A DNA stretch of 64,000 nucleotides from JAIEOG01 sp964519985 (lineage in GTDB: Bacteria > Bdellovibrionota > FAC87 > UBA2466). Shown here piece by piece: positions 52,017 through 59,153 of this stretch. The stretch's first letter is position 1, and each line of letters starts with the position of its first letter. The stretch lies in the NCBI GenBank assembly GCA_964519985.1, contig CAZFMF010000020.1:1-64000 (forward strand), read 5' to 3'. The notes under the pieces were generated by a model, which had not been told where the DNA came from, searched no databases, and saw nothing but the letters and a program-made list of their open reading frames with translations. Both the position numbers and the translations under genes were made by a program.

Positions 52017-52340
52017 GTGCCGCTCGCCAATCCGCTCTTTCTACTGACAGGGTTTATCTGTGTGGTGCTTTCGCCCTGCCTCGCTTTGTTTGGACTCGCG
52101 ATTTACAAGGCCGCCAAGGATCACCCGGCGCGAGATGCGGATGCGCGCTTGATTGCCAAGCTGCGTCAAGTTGAAGCCGAGAAGCAGGATCTTCTAGCGC
52201 AGTTCGACGCGGCCCACGTGAATGCGAATCAGATGATCGATCGCATTCGCCTGCTCGAGAGATTGCTCATCGAAGAACGCCGCAATCGGCTCGCCGAATC
52301 CACCGAAATCCTCCGCCTGCGCGAACGCCTCCGATCCTAA
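52017..52340 (+). CDS. PspB-like membrane coiled-coil protein
   Basis: 107 residues from GTG 52017 with AAGGGA upstream. One N-terminal transmembrane helix (about 7-28; LFLLTGFICVVLSPCLALFG) and a long coiled coil. The stretch ANQMIDRIRLLERLLIEE resembles the conserved RMxxRIxxLExIL region of PspB, the inner-membrane partner of the phage-shock response. Longer than PspB (about 75). Position behind a PspF-like activator supports the link. No PspA or PspC gene is in the window. Confidence 0.6.
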   Translation: MPLANPLFLLTGFICVVLSPCLALFGLAIYKAAKDHPARDADARLIAKLRQVEAEKQDLLAQFDAAHVNANQMIDRIRLLERLLIEERRNRLAESTEILRLRERLRS

Positions 52341-52341
52341 G

Positions 52342-52450
52342 AGGTACCCACTTCCTTTCCAGTCATGACTGAAAAGGCTGCCGTCTTTTGCTAGTCCAAA
52401 AGGCGGCAGGGTACTTGCCTGTGTGATGACTGGAAAGGAAGTGGGTACCT
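52342..52450. repeat. REP-like hairpin, GGTACCCACTTCC subfamily, copy 2
   Basis: Perfect 25-bp arms: 52342-52366 begins AGGTACCCACTTCCTTTCC and pairs with 52426-52450. Starts right after the PspB-like stop. The loop holds a further GCTGCCGTCTTTTG / CCAAAAGGCGGC pairing. Likely terminator for the plus-strand gene. Confidence 0.88.
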
Positions 52451-52456
52451 TACGAT

Positions 52457-52482
52457 GATTGCTTCGCGGCGCTCGCAATGAC
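52457..52482. repeat. GTCATTGCGAG-type repeat, short copy
   Basis: GATTGCTTCGCGGCGCTCGCAATGAC, the right half of the repeat seen complete at 57743-57819 (ATTGCTTCGG...CTCGCAATGAC). Lies directly beside the REP-like hairpin. Confidence 0.5.
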
Positions 52483-52490
52483 CGGACAAT

Positions 52491-52522
52491 AAAAAACCCG
52501 CTCCGGTTTCCCGAAGCGGGTT
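52491..52522 (-). terminator. rho-independent terminator of the beta-barrel protein gene
   Basis: On the minus strand AACCCGCTTCGG / CCGGAGCGGGTT with a GAAA loop, followed by TTTTTTATT. About 30 bp past the stop of the gene at 52553. A textbook structure. Confidence 0.9.
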
Positions 52523-52552
52523 CTTCAAACTACTGCTTCTCGATTCAGCAAA

Positions 52553-53053
52553 TTACCAAACGTACGAGAAGTTCAGGAAGTTGATGTACAAGTTGGCCGA
52601 ACCAACCGAGGTCACGTGCGCGAACTCGATGGTCGGGCGGTACATCAAGCCCGTGGCGAGCTCGAAACGTTTACCGATTTCAGCACCCCACGCGAAATTG
52701 AGGGCCGCGCTTTTTGCCACGCCCGCGCCCGCACCGAAAAACAGCGAGTCCGCGATGTTGTCATCGAAGTTAAACGTGAACCACGCCTGAGCTTTCCAAG
52801 GCGCCGCCGCCGAGGCAATCGACATATTGCCACGAAGACCGATTTGGATACCGGGCATGAACATGCGCTGATAGCCAACGGCTAGCGGCAACGTGAACGT
52901 GCTGGCATTGAGATCGATATCGCCGTGACCGTGCGTACCGAACAGAATTTCCTGACCGGCGTACGAGCTGGACGAATGCGAGTCGGCCGCAGCGAACGAC
53001 GGGCTCACCGCGATAAGGGCTAAAGCAACAACGCCCAAAACTACTTTTTTCAT
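52553..53053 (-). CDS. outer-membrane beta-barrel protein
   Basis: 166 residues. Signal peptide MKKVVLGVVALALIAVSPSF, then AAADS. The mature part alternates hydrophobic and polar residues in short strands (LPLAVGYQRMFMPGIQIGLR, AQAWFTFNFDD) and ends in an aromatic residue (NFLNFSYVW), the barrel assembly signal. Probably an 8-stranded barrel of the OmpW/OmpA-like type. Own promoter and terminator, so monocistronic. Confidence 0.8.
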   Translation of the reverse strand: MKKVVLGVVALALIAVSPSFAAADSHSSSSYAGQEILFGTHGHGDIDLNASTFTLPLAVGYQRMFMPGIQIGLRGNMSIASAAAPWKAQAWFTFNFDDNIADSLFFGAGAGVAKSAALNFAWGAEIGKRFELATGLMYRPTIEFAHVTSVGSANLYINFLNFSYVW

Positions 53054-53100
53054 TTTGTTTCTCCTTGTGGTCGTTTGGGACTTAGCAACTAATAGATGTA

Positions 53101-53129
53101 AATCTATCGCGTGATTTGCAGAGTTACAA
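53101..53129 (-). promoter_or_regulatory. predicted promoter of the barrel protein gene with inverted repeat
   Basis: On the minus strand TTGTAA (53129-53124), 17 bp, then TAGATT (53106-53101). A TAGAT-GTA-ATCTA inverted repeat (53094-53106) overlaps the -10 box and could bind a repressor. AAGGAG lies just before the ATG. Confidence 0.45.
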
Positions 53130-53143
53130 GAAAAAGCGAGTGA

Positions 53144-54208
53144 TTATAGGCTCTTTACGCGGGCGGCTTTTGGTAACTGCAAAGTGATATTGACAGACCG
53201 CTTGGTTTTGCCCCTTAAAAAATGCACGGTGATCTTCTCGCCGACCTTCTTGTCGAAGACGACATCTTGGAGATCGCGCCAGTTCTGCACCGGAGTGTCG
53301 TCGACCTTATATATAATGTCGCCGCCAAACGGAAAGCGGCGAAACCCGATCACCGCTTCGCGGTCCGCCGCCCGCAAACCGGCTTTGGCCGCGAGTCCCG
53401 AAGGATCAAGTTCAGTGATCATCACGCCGTACTCTAACGGCAATCCCAACGTCTGCAGCAATGCCGCACTGTACCCAACGGCCGCCATTCCCAGGTCCGG
53501 TCGCAAAACTTGACCGTGGAGAATCAGTTGATCGACCACCCGTTTGACGGTTTGGACCGAGATCGCAAACCCCACCCCACTGTTGGCACCGCTGGGGCTG
53601 ACGATTTGGGTGTTGATGCCGATCAGGTTTCCCGAACTATCCAGGAGCGGGCCACCCGAGTTTCCCGGATTGATGGCCGCATCGGTTTGAATAATGTCGC
53701 GAATCAGACGGTCCGACGTGCTGCGAATGTCGCGACCCAGCGAACTGATAATGCCGGTGCTGAGGGAACCGCCGAAGCCAAACGGATTCCCGATCGCCAA
53801 AACCTTCTGACCAACCTTCAGGGGTGCGGTTCCGTATTCAATCGTGGCCCGCTTGGCCGGCGCATCGACTTTGAGGACGGCAACATCGCTATCCGGATCC
53901 TTGCCTACCACCTGCGCGGGCAGTGTGATCTTGTCCGCGAAAGTGACTTCCACCTTAGAAGCTTGGCCAATCACGTGGTGATTCGTGACGATGTAACCGT
54001 CGGGACGAATGACGACACCCGAACCGGCACCGCGCTCGGGAAAAACCCCGAAGAAAAAGTCGCGCCGCAGCGTAACCGCCGTAATATTCACAACCGCGGG
54101 ACTGCACTTGTCATAGACTTCGATGTTATTCTTTTCGTCTTCGAGCAGTTTGGTTTGCGCGGCCGCCACGCCGCCGAAGAAAAGCACAAGAAGTAGAGAG
54201 CGAATCAC
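53144..54208 (-). CDS. DegS/HtrA-type trypsin-like serine protease
   Basis: 354 residues. Short signal or anchor (MIRSLLLVLFFGGVAA), then the S1C protease domain with the triad His in IVTNHHVIG, Asp in DPDSDVAVLKV and Ser in NPGNSGGPLLD, followed by one PDZ domain (about 250-345). A single PDZ is the DegS layout; DegP has two. Periplasmic, probably an envelope-stress sensor protease. I infer a possible partnership with RseP at 37-38 kb. Confidence 0.9.
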   Translation of the reverse strand: MIRSLLLVLFFGGVAAAQTKLLEDEKNNIEVYDKCSPAVVNITAVTLRRDFFFGVFPERGAGSGVVIRPDGYIVTNHHVIGQASKVEVTFADKITLPAQVVGKDPDSDVAVLKVDAPAKRATIEYGTAPLKVGQKVLAIGNPFGFGGSLSTGIISSLGRDIRSTSDRLIRDIIQTDAAINPGNSGGPLLDSSGNLIGINTQIVSPSGANSGVGFAISVQTVKRVVDQLILHGQVLRPDLGMAAVGYSAALLQTLGLPLEYGVMITELDPSGLAAKAGLRAADREAVIGFRRFPFGGDIIYKVDDTPVQNWRDLQDVVFDKKVGEKITVHFLRGKTKRSVNITLQLPKAARVKSL

Positions 54209-54236
54209 GCGGGCATTTTCCTGCGGAATGGCTTCA

Positions 54237-54266
54237 TTGACAAGGGCAAGCCGCCCAAACTAAAAA
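54237..54266 (+). promoter_or_regulatory. predicted promoter of mdh-sucC-sucD-ndk
   Basis: TTGACA at 54237-54242 (consensus) and TAAAAA at 54261-54266, spacer 18, about 47 bp before the mdh ATG. Confidence 0.5.
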
Positions 54267-54313
54267 GCTATCTGGATTCGCGCAATCACACACCCAATGA
54301 CGAAGGAAACAAA

Positions 54314-55249
54314 ATGAAGCGACCGAAAATCACCGTGGTCGGCGCCGGAAACGTTGGTGCGACCGCCGCGCACTGGATTGCCACGAAAGAACTCGCCGAT
54401 GTCGTTCTAGTGGATCTGAATGACGGAGTCGCCAAGGGCAAAGCCTTGGATCTGCTTGAAAGCGGGCCGGTCGAAGGCTTCGACATTCGCGTCAGCGGCA
54501 CGGCCGACTACGGCCCTACCGAGAATTCCGACGTCGTGATTATTACCGCCGGCCTGCCCCGCAAACCGGGGATGAGCCGCGATGATCTTTTGAAGACCAA
54601 TGCCAAAATCGTAAGCGACGTCTCCACCCAGATTGCCAAATATTCACCGAAGGCGATTTTGATTATCGTTTCCAACCCCCTCGACGCGATGGCGTACGTG
54701 GCGATGAAGGCCTCAAAGTTCCCGCGGGAACGCGTGCTGGGCATGGCGGGGGTTTTGGATTCCGCGCGGTTTAAGACGTTCGTCGCCGAAGCCGCCGGAG
54801 TCAGCGTGGAAGACGTCTATGGGTTCGTTTTCGGCGGCCATGGCGACACGATGGTGCCGATGACCCGCTATTGCTCGATTGCCGGAATTCCGCTCGAGAA
54901 GTATCTCCCGGCGGCCAAGATTCAAGAGATTGTCCAACGCACACGCCAAGGCGGCGCGGAGATTGTGAACCTTTTGAAAACCGGTTCCGCATTTTACGCC
55001 CCCGCCGCTTCGGCGGTGCAGATGGCGGAAGCCATCCTGAAAGATAAAAAACGCGTTCTTCCCTGTGCCGTCTGGCTCGAAGGGGAGTTCGGAATCAAAA
55101 ATCTCTTTGTGGGCTGCCTGGCCAAGCTGGGTCGAGCGGGCCTCGAAGGCGTCATTCCGGTGGACCTGAACGAGACGGAAAAAGCCGAACTCACCAAATC
55201 CGCCGCCGCGGTGAAAGAGCTCGTCGACGTTCTGGAGGCCAACGCGTGA
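54314..55249 (+). CDS. mdh: malate dehydrogenase (LDH-like type)
   Basis: 311 residues. NAD-binding VVGAGNVGATAAHWIA, catalytic-loop TAGLPRKPGMSRDDLL (the Arg before KPGMSR fits malate), VSNPLDAM, and the catalytic His in FVFGGHGDTMVP. Oxidises malate to oxaloacetate in the TCA cycle. Its TGA overlaps the GTG start of sucC. Confidence 0.95.
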   Translation: MKRPKITVVGAGNVGATAAHWIATKELADVVLVDLNDGVAKGKALDLLESGPVEGFDIRVSGTADYGPTENSDVVIITAGLPRKPGMSRDDLLKTNAKIVSDVSTQIAKYSPKAILIIVSNPLDAMAYVAMKASKFPRERVLGMAGVLDSARFKTFVAEAAGVSVEDVYGFVFGGHGDTMVPMTRYCSIAGIPLEKYLPAAKIQEIVQRTRQGGAEIVNLLKTGSAFYAPAASAVQMAEAILKDKKRVLPCAVWLEGEFGIKNLFVGCLAKLGRAGLEGVIPVDLNETEKAELTKSAAAVKELVDVLEANA

Positions 55250-56418
55250 ACATCCACGAACACCAGGGAAAAGAACTCTTTCGCCAGTATAAGATTCCCG
55301 TGCCGTTGGGCAAGGCGGTCTATTCGGTAGAAGAAGCGCTGAAGGCAGCGCCGGAAGTTTCGCCTAAAGGTCCCTGGGTCGTGAAAGCGCAGATCCACGC
55401 CGGTGGGCGCGGCAAAGGTGGGGGCGTGAAAGTCGCCAAAACCTTGGACGAAGTGAAGCAATACGCGTCCAAGATTCTCGGCATGACCTTAGTCACCCAT
55501 CAGACCGGACCTACCGGTCGCCTGGTCCGACGACTCCTCATCGAAGAAGGCGCCAACATTAAGAAAGAGTTTTACCTCTCGGTGACCCTCGACCGAAATA
55601 CCTCCTCGCTGGCCATCATGGCCAGCACCGAGGGCGGGATGGATATCGAAGAAGTCGCCGCTTCGCACCCCGAGAAGATTTTCAAAGAGTGGGTCGATCC
55701 TTCGGCGGGGCTCGGAGACTTTCAGTGCCGGCGGCTGTCGAAGAAGATGGGCTTTGCCGGACCCTCGGCCAAGCAGTTTTCGGACATCTTGCGCAAGCTC
55801 GTCCGGTTCTTTCAAGAGCAGGATTGCGCGATGGCCGAGATCAACCCGCTCATCCTCACCGGTGAAGGGAACTTGGTCGCACTCGATGCAAAAATCGGGT
55901 TCGACGACAACGCTGGTTTCCGGCATCCGGAATGGGCGCAGTTGAATGACCCGACGGAAGAAGACCCTTCAGAAACGCGGGCCAAGAAACATGAATTGAG
56001 CTACATCAGCCTCGATGGAAACATCGGTTGCATGGTGAACGGCGCGGGTTTGGCGATGTCCACGATGGACATCATCAAACTTGAGGGCGGCAATCCGGCC
56101 AACTTCCTCGATGTGGGCGGTGGCGCGACCGAATCGCGCGTGAAGGAAGCGTTCAAAATCATTCTGGCCGACGAAAAGGTGAAAGCGATCCTCGTGAACA
56201 TCTTCGGCGGCATCATGAAGTGCGATGTGATTGCGACCGGTGTCATTGGCGCGGCGCGGGAACTGCAAATGAAGGTTCCGCTCGTCGTCCGACTCGAAGG
56301 CACGAACGTCGAACTCGGTAAGAAACAGCTCTCCGAATCGGGTTTGAAAATCACGCCCGCGACGGGAATGAAGGAGGCCGCCCAAAAAGTGGTCGCCGCG
56401 GCGGGAGGTAAGTCATGA
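55246..56418 (+). CDS. sucC: succinyl-CoA synthetase beta subunit
   Basis: 390 residues from GTG. MNIHEHQGKELFRQYKIPVP N-terminus, ATP-grasp region KAQIHAGGRGKGGGVK, and the CoA-ligase part with GLAMSTMDIIK and VNIFGGIMKCDVIA. Forms the TCA-cycle enzyme with SucD. Coupled to both neighbours by four-base overlaps (GTGA, ATGA). Confidence 0.97.
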   Translation: MNIHEHQGKELFRQYKIPVPLGKAVYSVEEALKAAPEVSPKGPWVVKAQIHAGGRGKGGGVKVAKTLDEVKQYASKILGMTLVTHQTGPTGRLVRRLLIEEGANIKKEFYLSVTLDRNTSSLAIMASTEGGMDIEEVAASHPEKIFKEWVDPSAGLGDFQCRRLSKKMGFAGPSAKQFSDILRKLVRFFQEQDCAMAEINPLILTGEGNLVALDAKIGFDDNAGFRHPEWAQLNDPTEEDPSETRAKKHELSYISLDGNIGCMVNGAGLAMSTMDIIKLEGGNPANFLDVGGGATESRVKEAFKIILADEKVKAILVNIFGGIMKCDVIATGVIGAARELQMKVPLVVRLEGTNVELGKKQLSESGLKITPATGMKEAAQKVVAAAGGKS

Positions 56419-57293
56419 GCGTTCTCGTCGATCGGAATACGAAACTTATCACCCAGGGCATCACCGGTCAGGCCGGCGCTTTCCATACCAAACAGTGTAA
56501 AGAGTACGGCACCCAGGTGGTGGGTGGGGTCACCCCCGGTAAAGGCGGAGAAGAAATCGACGGCATTCCAATCTTTGATTCGGTTTCCGATGCGGTGGAT
56601 AAAACCGGCGCCAATGCCAGCATGATTTTTGTGCCGCCCCCATTCGCGGCGGATGCCATCTTGGAAGCGGCCGAAGCGGGGATCAAAGTCATCGCCGCCA
56701 TCACCGAAGGCATCCCGGTCATGGACATGGTGCGGGTGAAACAGTATTTGAAAGGCCGTAAATGCACCCTAATCGGGCCGAATTGCCCCGGGATTATCAC
56801 ACCCGGCCAGTGCAAGATCGGCATCATGCCCGGTTATATCCATAAAGAAGGGCGAGTCGGTTTGGTTTCGCGCAGCGGCACCCTGACCTACGAAGCCGTC
56901 CACCAGCTTAGTACCCGCGGCATTGGCCAATCGACTTGCGTTGGAATCGGCGGCGATCCCGTGCACGGCCTGAGCTTTTTGGATGTGATGCAGCTTTTCA
57001 ACGCCGATCCGGGAACGGACGCCGTCGTCATGATTGGCGAAATCGGCGGCAGCGAAGAAGAATTGGCCGCGGAATACGTAAAATCCGAAATGAAAAAACC
57101 CGTCGTGGGATTCATCGGGGGCCAAACGGCGCCCCCCGGCAAACGCATGGGTCACGCCGGCGCCATCATTAGCGGTGGTAGCGGCAAAGCCAGCGACAAA
57201 ATCAGAGCCATGGAAAAAGCCGGAATTCATGTCGCCATGAGCCCCGCCACGATCGGGGAAACGATGGCGCAGGTTTTGGCGAAGAAGAAGTAG
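56415..57293 (+). CDS. sucD: succinyl-CoA synthetase alpha subunit
   Basis: 292 residues. QGITGQAGAFHTKQCKEYGT, GPNCPGIITPGQCKIGIMPG and the phosphorylated active-site His in GRMGHAGAII-type context, here GKRMGHAGAIISGGSG. Partner of SucC. Followed after 10 bp by ndk. Confidence 0.97.
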   Translation: MSVLVDRNTKLITQGITGQAGAFHTKQCKEYGTQVVGGVTPGKGGEEIDGIPIFDSVSDAVDKTGANASMIFVPPPFAADAILEAAEAGIKVIAAITEGIPVMDMVRVKQYLKGRKCTLIGPNCPGIITPGQCKIGIMPGYIHKEGRVGLVSRSGTLTYEAVHQLSTRGIGQSTCVGIGGDPVHGLSFLDVMQLFNADPGTDAVVMIGEIGGSEEELAAEYVKSEMKKPVVGFIGGQTAPPGKRMGHAGAIISGGSGKASDKIRAMEKAGIHVAMSPATIGETMAQVLAKKK

Positions 57294-57303
57294 AGGAGAA
57301 GTT

Positions 57304-57711
57304 ATGGAGCGGACGTTCGCAATCATTAAACCCAATTCGGTGAAGAAGAACCAAATCGGTCGCATCATCACCATGATGGAAGAAAGCGGTTTGAAGGTCG
57401 TGGCGGCGAAAATGAAGTCGCTTTCGAAACCGGAAGCCGAAGGCTTTTACGCCGAGCATAAAGAGCGTCCGTTCTTTGGCAGCTTGGTGAGCTTCATGAC
57501 CAGCGGACCCGTGATGGTCATGGTCCTAGAAGGCAACGGCGCGGTGGAAAACTACCGTAAGCTGATGGGCGCCACCGATCCGGCGAAAGCCGCTCCGCAG
57601 ACCATCCGCAAGATCTTCGCCGATAGTTTGGAAGCGAACAGCGTGCACGGTTCGGATAGCCCGACGAGCGCGCAGCGCGAGATCGCTTACTTCTTTAAAA
57701 GCGAACTTTAA
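57304..57711 (+). CDS. ndk: nucleoside diphosphate kinase
   Basis: 135 residues. ERTFAIIKPNSVKKN N-terminus and the active-site His in NSVHGSDSP. GAGGAGA site before the ATG. Uses ATP/GTP made by succinyl-CoA synthetase, which explains the operon position at the end of mdh-sucCD. Confidence 0.97.
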   Translation: MERTFAIIKPNSVKKNQIGRIITMMEESGLKVVAAKMKSLSKPEAEGFYAEHKERPFFGSLVSFMTSGPVMVMVLEGNGAVENYRKLMGATDPAKAAPQTIRKIFADSLEANSVHGSDSPTSAQREIAYFFKSEL

Positions 57712-57742
57712 TTGTCCCTACAGTCGTTGCGGAGCACCGCGC

Positions 57743-57819
57743 GTCGTTGCGAGGGCCGAAGCAACCTCGCCGCGCTCCGCGCGGCGGGATTGCTTCGGCC
57801 CTTGTGGCCTCGCAATGAC
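57743..57819. repeat. GTCATTGCGAG-type long inverted repeat
   Basis: Outer arms GTCGTTGCGAG (57743-57753) / CTCGCAATGAC (57809-57819), inner arms GGCCGAAGCAA (57754-57764) / TTGCTTCGGCC (57790-57800), innermost CCGCGC / GCGCGG. It follows ndk directly and can fold over its whole length. It may act as operon terminator. Confidence 0.75.
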
Positions 57820-57885
57820 TTGTGCGGGCCTCGCAATCACGTACCGTGGATCGCTTCTTGCTCCCCCTCAAGTCAGGGGGGATCC

Positions 57886-58500
57886 ATGAAAACAAAACTA
57901 TGGCTATTAACCATTGCGGTCGCGCTGTCGGGGACGGCGAACGCAGGGATCTGGGGAAACTGGATCGCGGGGGGAAGTGCTTGCAACACCTTTAACGTCG
58001 GCGTCGTCGAGAACGGAAATACGCTCTCGGTGCTGTTCGACGCCTTCGGTGTGAACATGCCGCAAGGAGATATCGGGGACGGTACCTCGGTGCGCAAATC
58101 CTGCACCTTCCGTATCCAACTGACTCCGCCCCGCGGCTACTACTTGGCGGGCTTTCGCCAGGTTTACAGCGGCGGGATCATCAAAAGCGCTCGTTCCAGT
58201 GCGCAACTGAACATCCGTTACAACGTGGGCTCGGCGGTGGGACAACCGCTGCCGATTGTTTTCCGCGATGGCGATCGGATTGAACCGGCGGACACGGACT
58301 CGCTGTTCACGCGCACTTACAACAACAATCTGCTCGTCGCCAGCTGCGGTGGGAGTGCGGTTTACGAACTGAACATGTCCATGACCGCCACCCGGCGCGA
58401 CTTGCGTGAGCATATCGTCGGGGGATTGGATTCGGTCGATGCCGAGTTCACTCAGAAGATGGTGCTGATTCCGGTCTTCCAACTTTGTGGACGGCCTTAG
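57886..58500 (+). CDS. DUF4360-like exported protein, paralogue 1
   Basis: 204 residues from ATG 57886 behind AGGGGGGA. Signal peptide MKTKLWLLTIAVALSGTANA. The mature domain has paired Cys (SACNTFNVGV, RKSCTFRIQL, VASCGGSAVY) and motifs NTLSVLFDAFGVNMP, GYYLAGFRQVYSGGIIKS and VGGLDSVDAEFTQKM, all shared with the next gene, which shows a tandem duplication. The pattern fits secreted DUF4360 proteins (function unknown), an assignment from memory. It is followed by a terminator. Confidence 0.78.
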   Translation: MKTKLWLLTIAVALSGTANAGIWGNWIAGGSACNTFNVGVVENGNTLSVLFDAFGVNMPQGDIGDGTSVRKSCTFRIQLTPPRGYYLAGFRQVYSGGIIKSARSSAQLNIRYNVGSAVGQPLPIVFRDGDRIEPADTDSLFTRTYNNNLLVASCGGSAVYELNMSMTATRRDLREHIVGGLDSVDAEFTQKMVLIPVFQLCGRP

Positions 58501-58507
58501 TCATCGA

Positions 58508-58537
58508 CGGGTGGGCACCAAAGCCCACCCGTTTTTC
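58508..58537 (+). terminator. rho-independent terminator after paralogue 1
   Basis: CGGGTGGGC / GCCCACCCG with an ACCAAA loop followed by TTTTTCTT, 8 bp past the stop. It lies only 14 bp ahead of the second paralogue's ATG, so the second gene is probably expressed by readthrough or from an overlapping promoter. Confidence 0.85.
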
Positions 58538-58550
58538 TTCGGAGCCGACG

Positions 58551-59153
58551 ATGCGAAATCTCCTGATTTTTTTTCTGTTCTCGAGCTTTGCACTGGCCGG
58601 GCCGTTTGATGAAGTGGATATCCAAGGGCATTGCGGGCGACGCAACACGCACGTGATCGAAAACGGAGATTCGCTTTCCGTGCTCTTCGACGACTTCGGC
58701 ATCGAAATGCCGGCCGGCCAAATGGGCGACGGAAAGCACGCGCAGAAAACCTGCCACTTCAAAATCCGCATCACCTTCCCGCGCGATCGTTTCCTCGCCG
58801 GCCTGAAACAAGTCTTCAGCGGTGGCGTGATTAAGAGTAAGAATGCGGTCGGAGACCTGGAGCTGCTCACCTCGATGGGAATGCCCAATCGCGGATTCCG
58901 CGGCGTCGACTGGAAACGCGGCCGGGAAATCACGGCCGAATCCCCCGATTCAGTTTTTTCTCGCGTGGCGGAAGAAAGTTTTCCGGAATCGAGAAACTGC
59001 TCGGGCCAGCTGCGCTACCATATGCGCATCTCACTCCGAGCCCAGCGACCGGACCAACGCGAATTCTTCATCGGGGGCTTAGATTCCTACGACGCCGAGC
59101 TGGTGCAGAAATTGGATTTGATCCCGCGATGGAAACCCTGCGCGCGTCGCTAG
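58551..59153 (+). CDS. DUF4360-like exported protein, paralogue 2
   Basis: 200 residues from ATG 58551 (CGGAG upstream). Signal peptide MRNLLIFFLFSSFALA. Shares with the previous gene DSLSVLFDDFGIEMP, CHFKIRITFPRDRFLAGLKQ and IGGLDSYDAELVQKLDLIP, and the Cys positions (HCGRR, KTCHF, RNCSG). It has an extra basic C-terminal end (KPCARR). The stop overlaps the convergent kinase gene's end by four bases. Confidence 0.78.
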   Translation: MRNLLIFFLFSSFALAGPFDEVDIQGHCGRRNTHVIENGDSLSVLFDDFGIEMPAGQMGDGKHAQKTCHFKIRITFPRDRFLAGLKQVFSGGVIKSKNAVGDLELLTSMGMPNRGFRGVDWKRGREITAESPDSVFSRVAEESFPESRNCSGQLRYHMRISLRAQRPDQREFFIGGLDSYDAELVQKLDLIPRWKPCARR

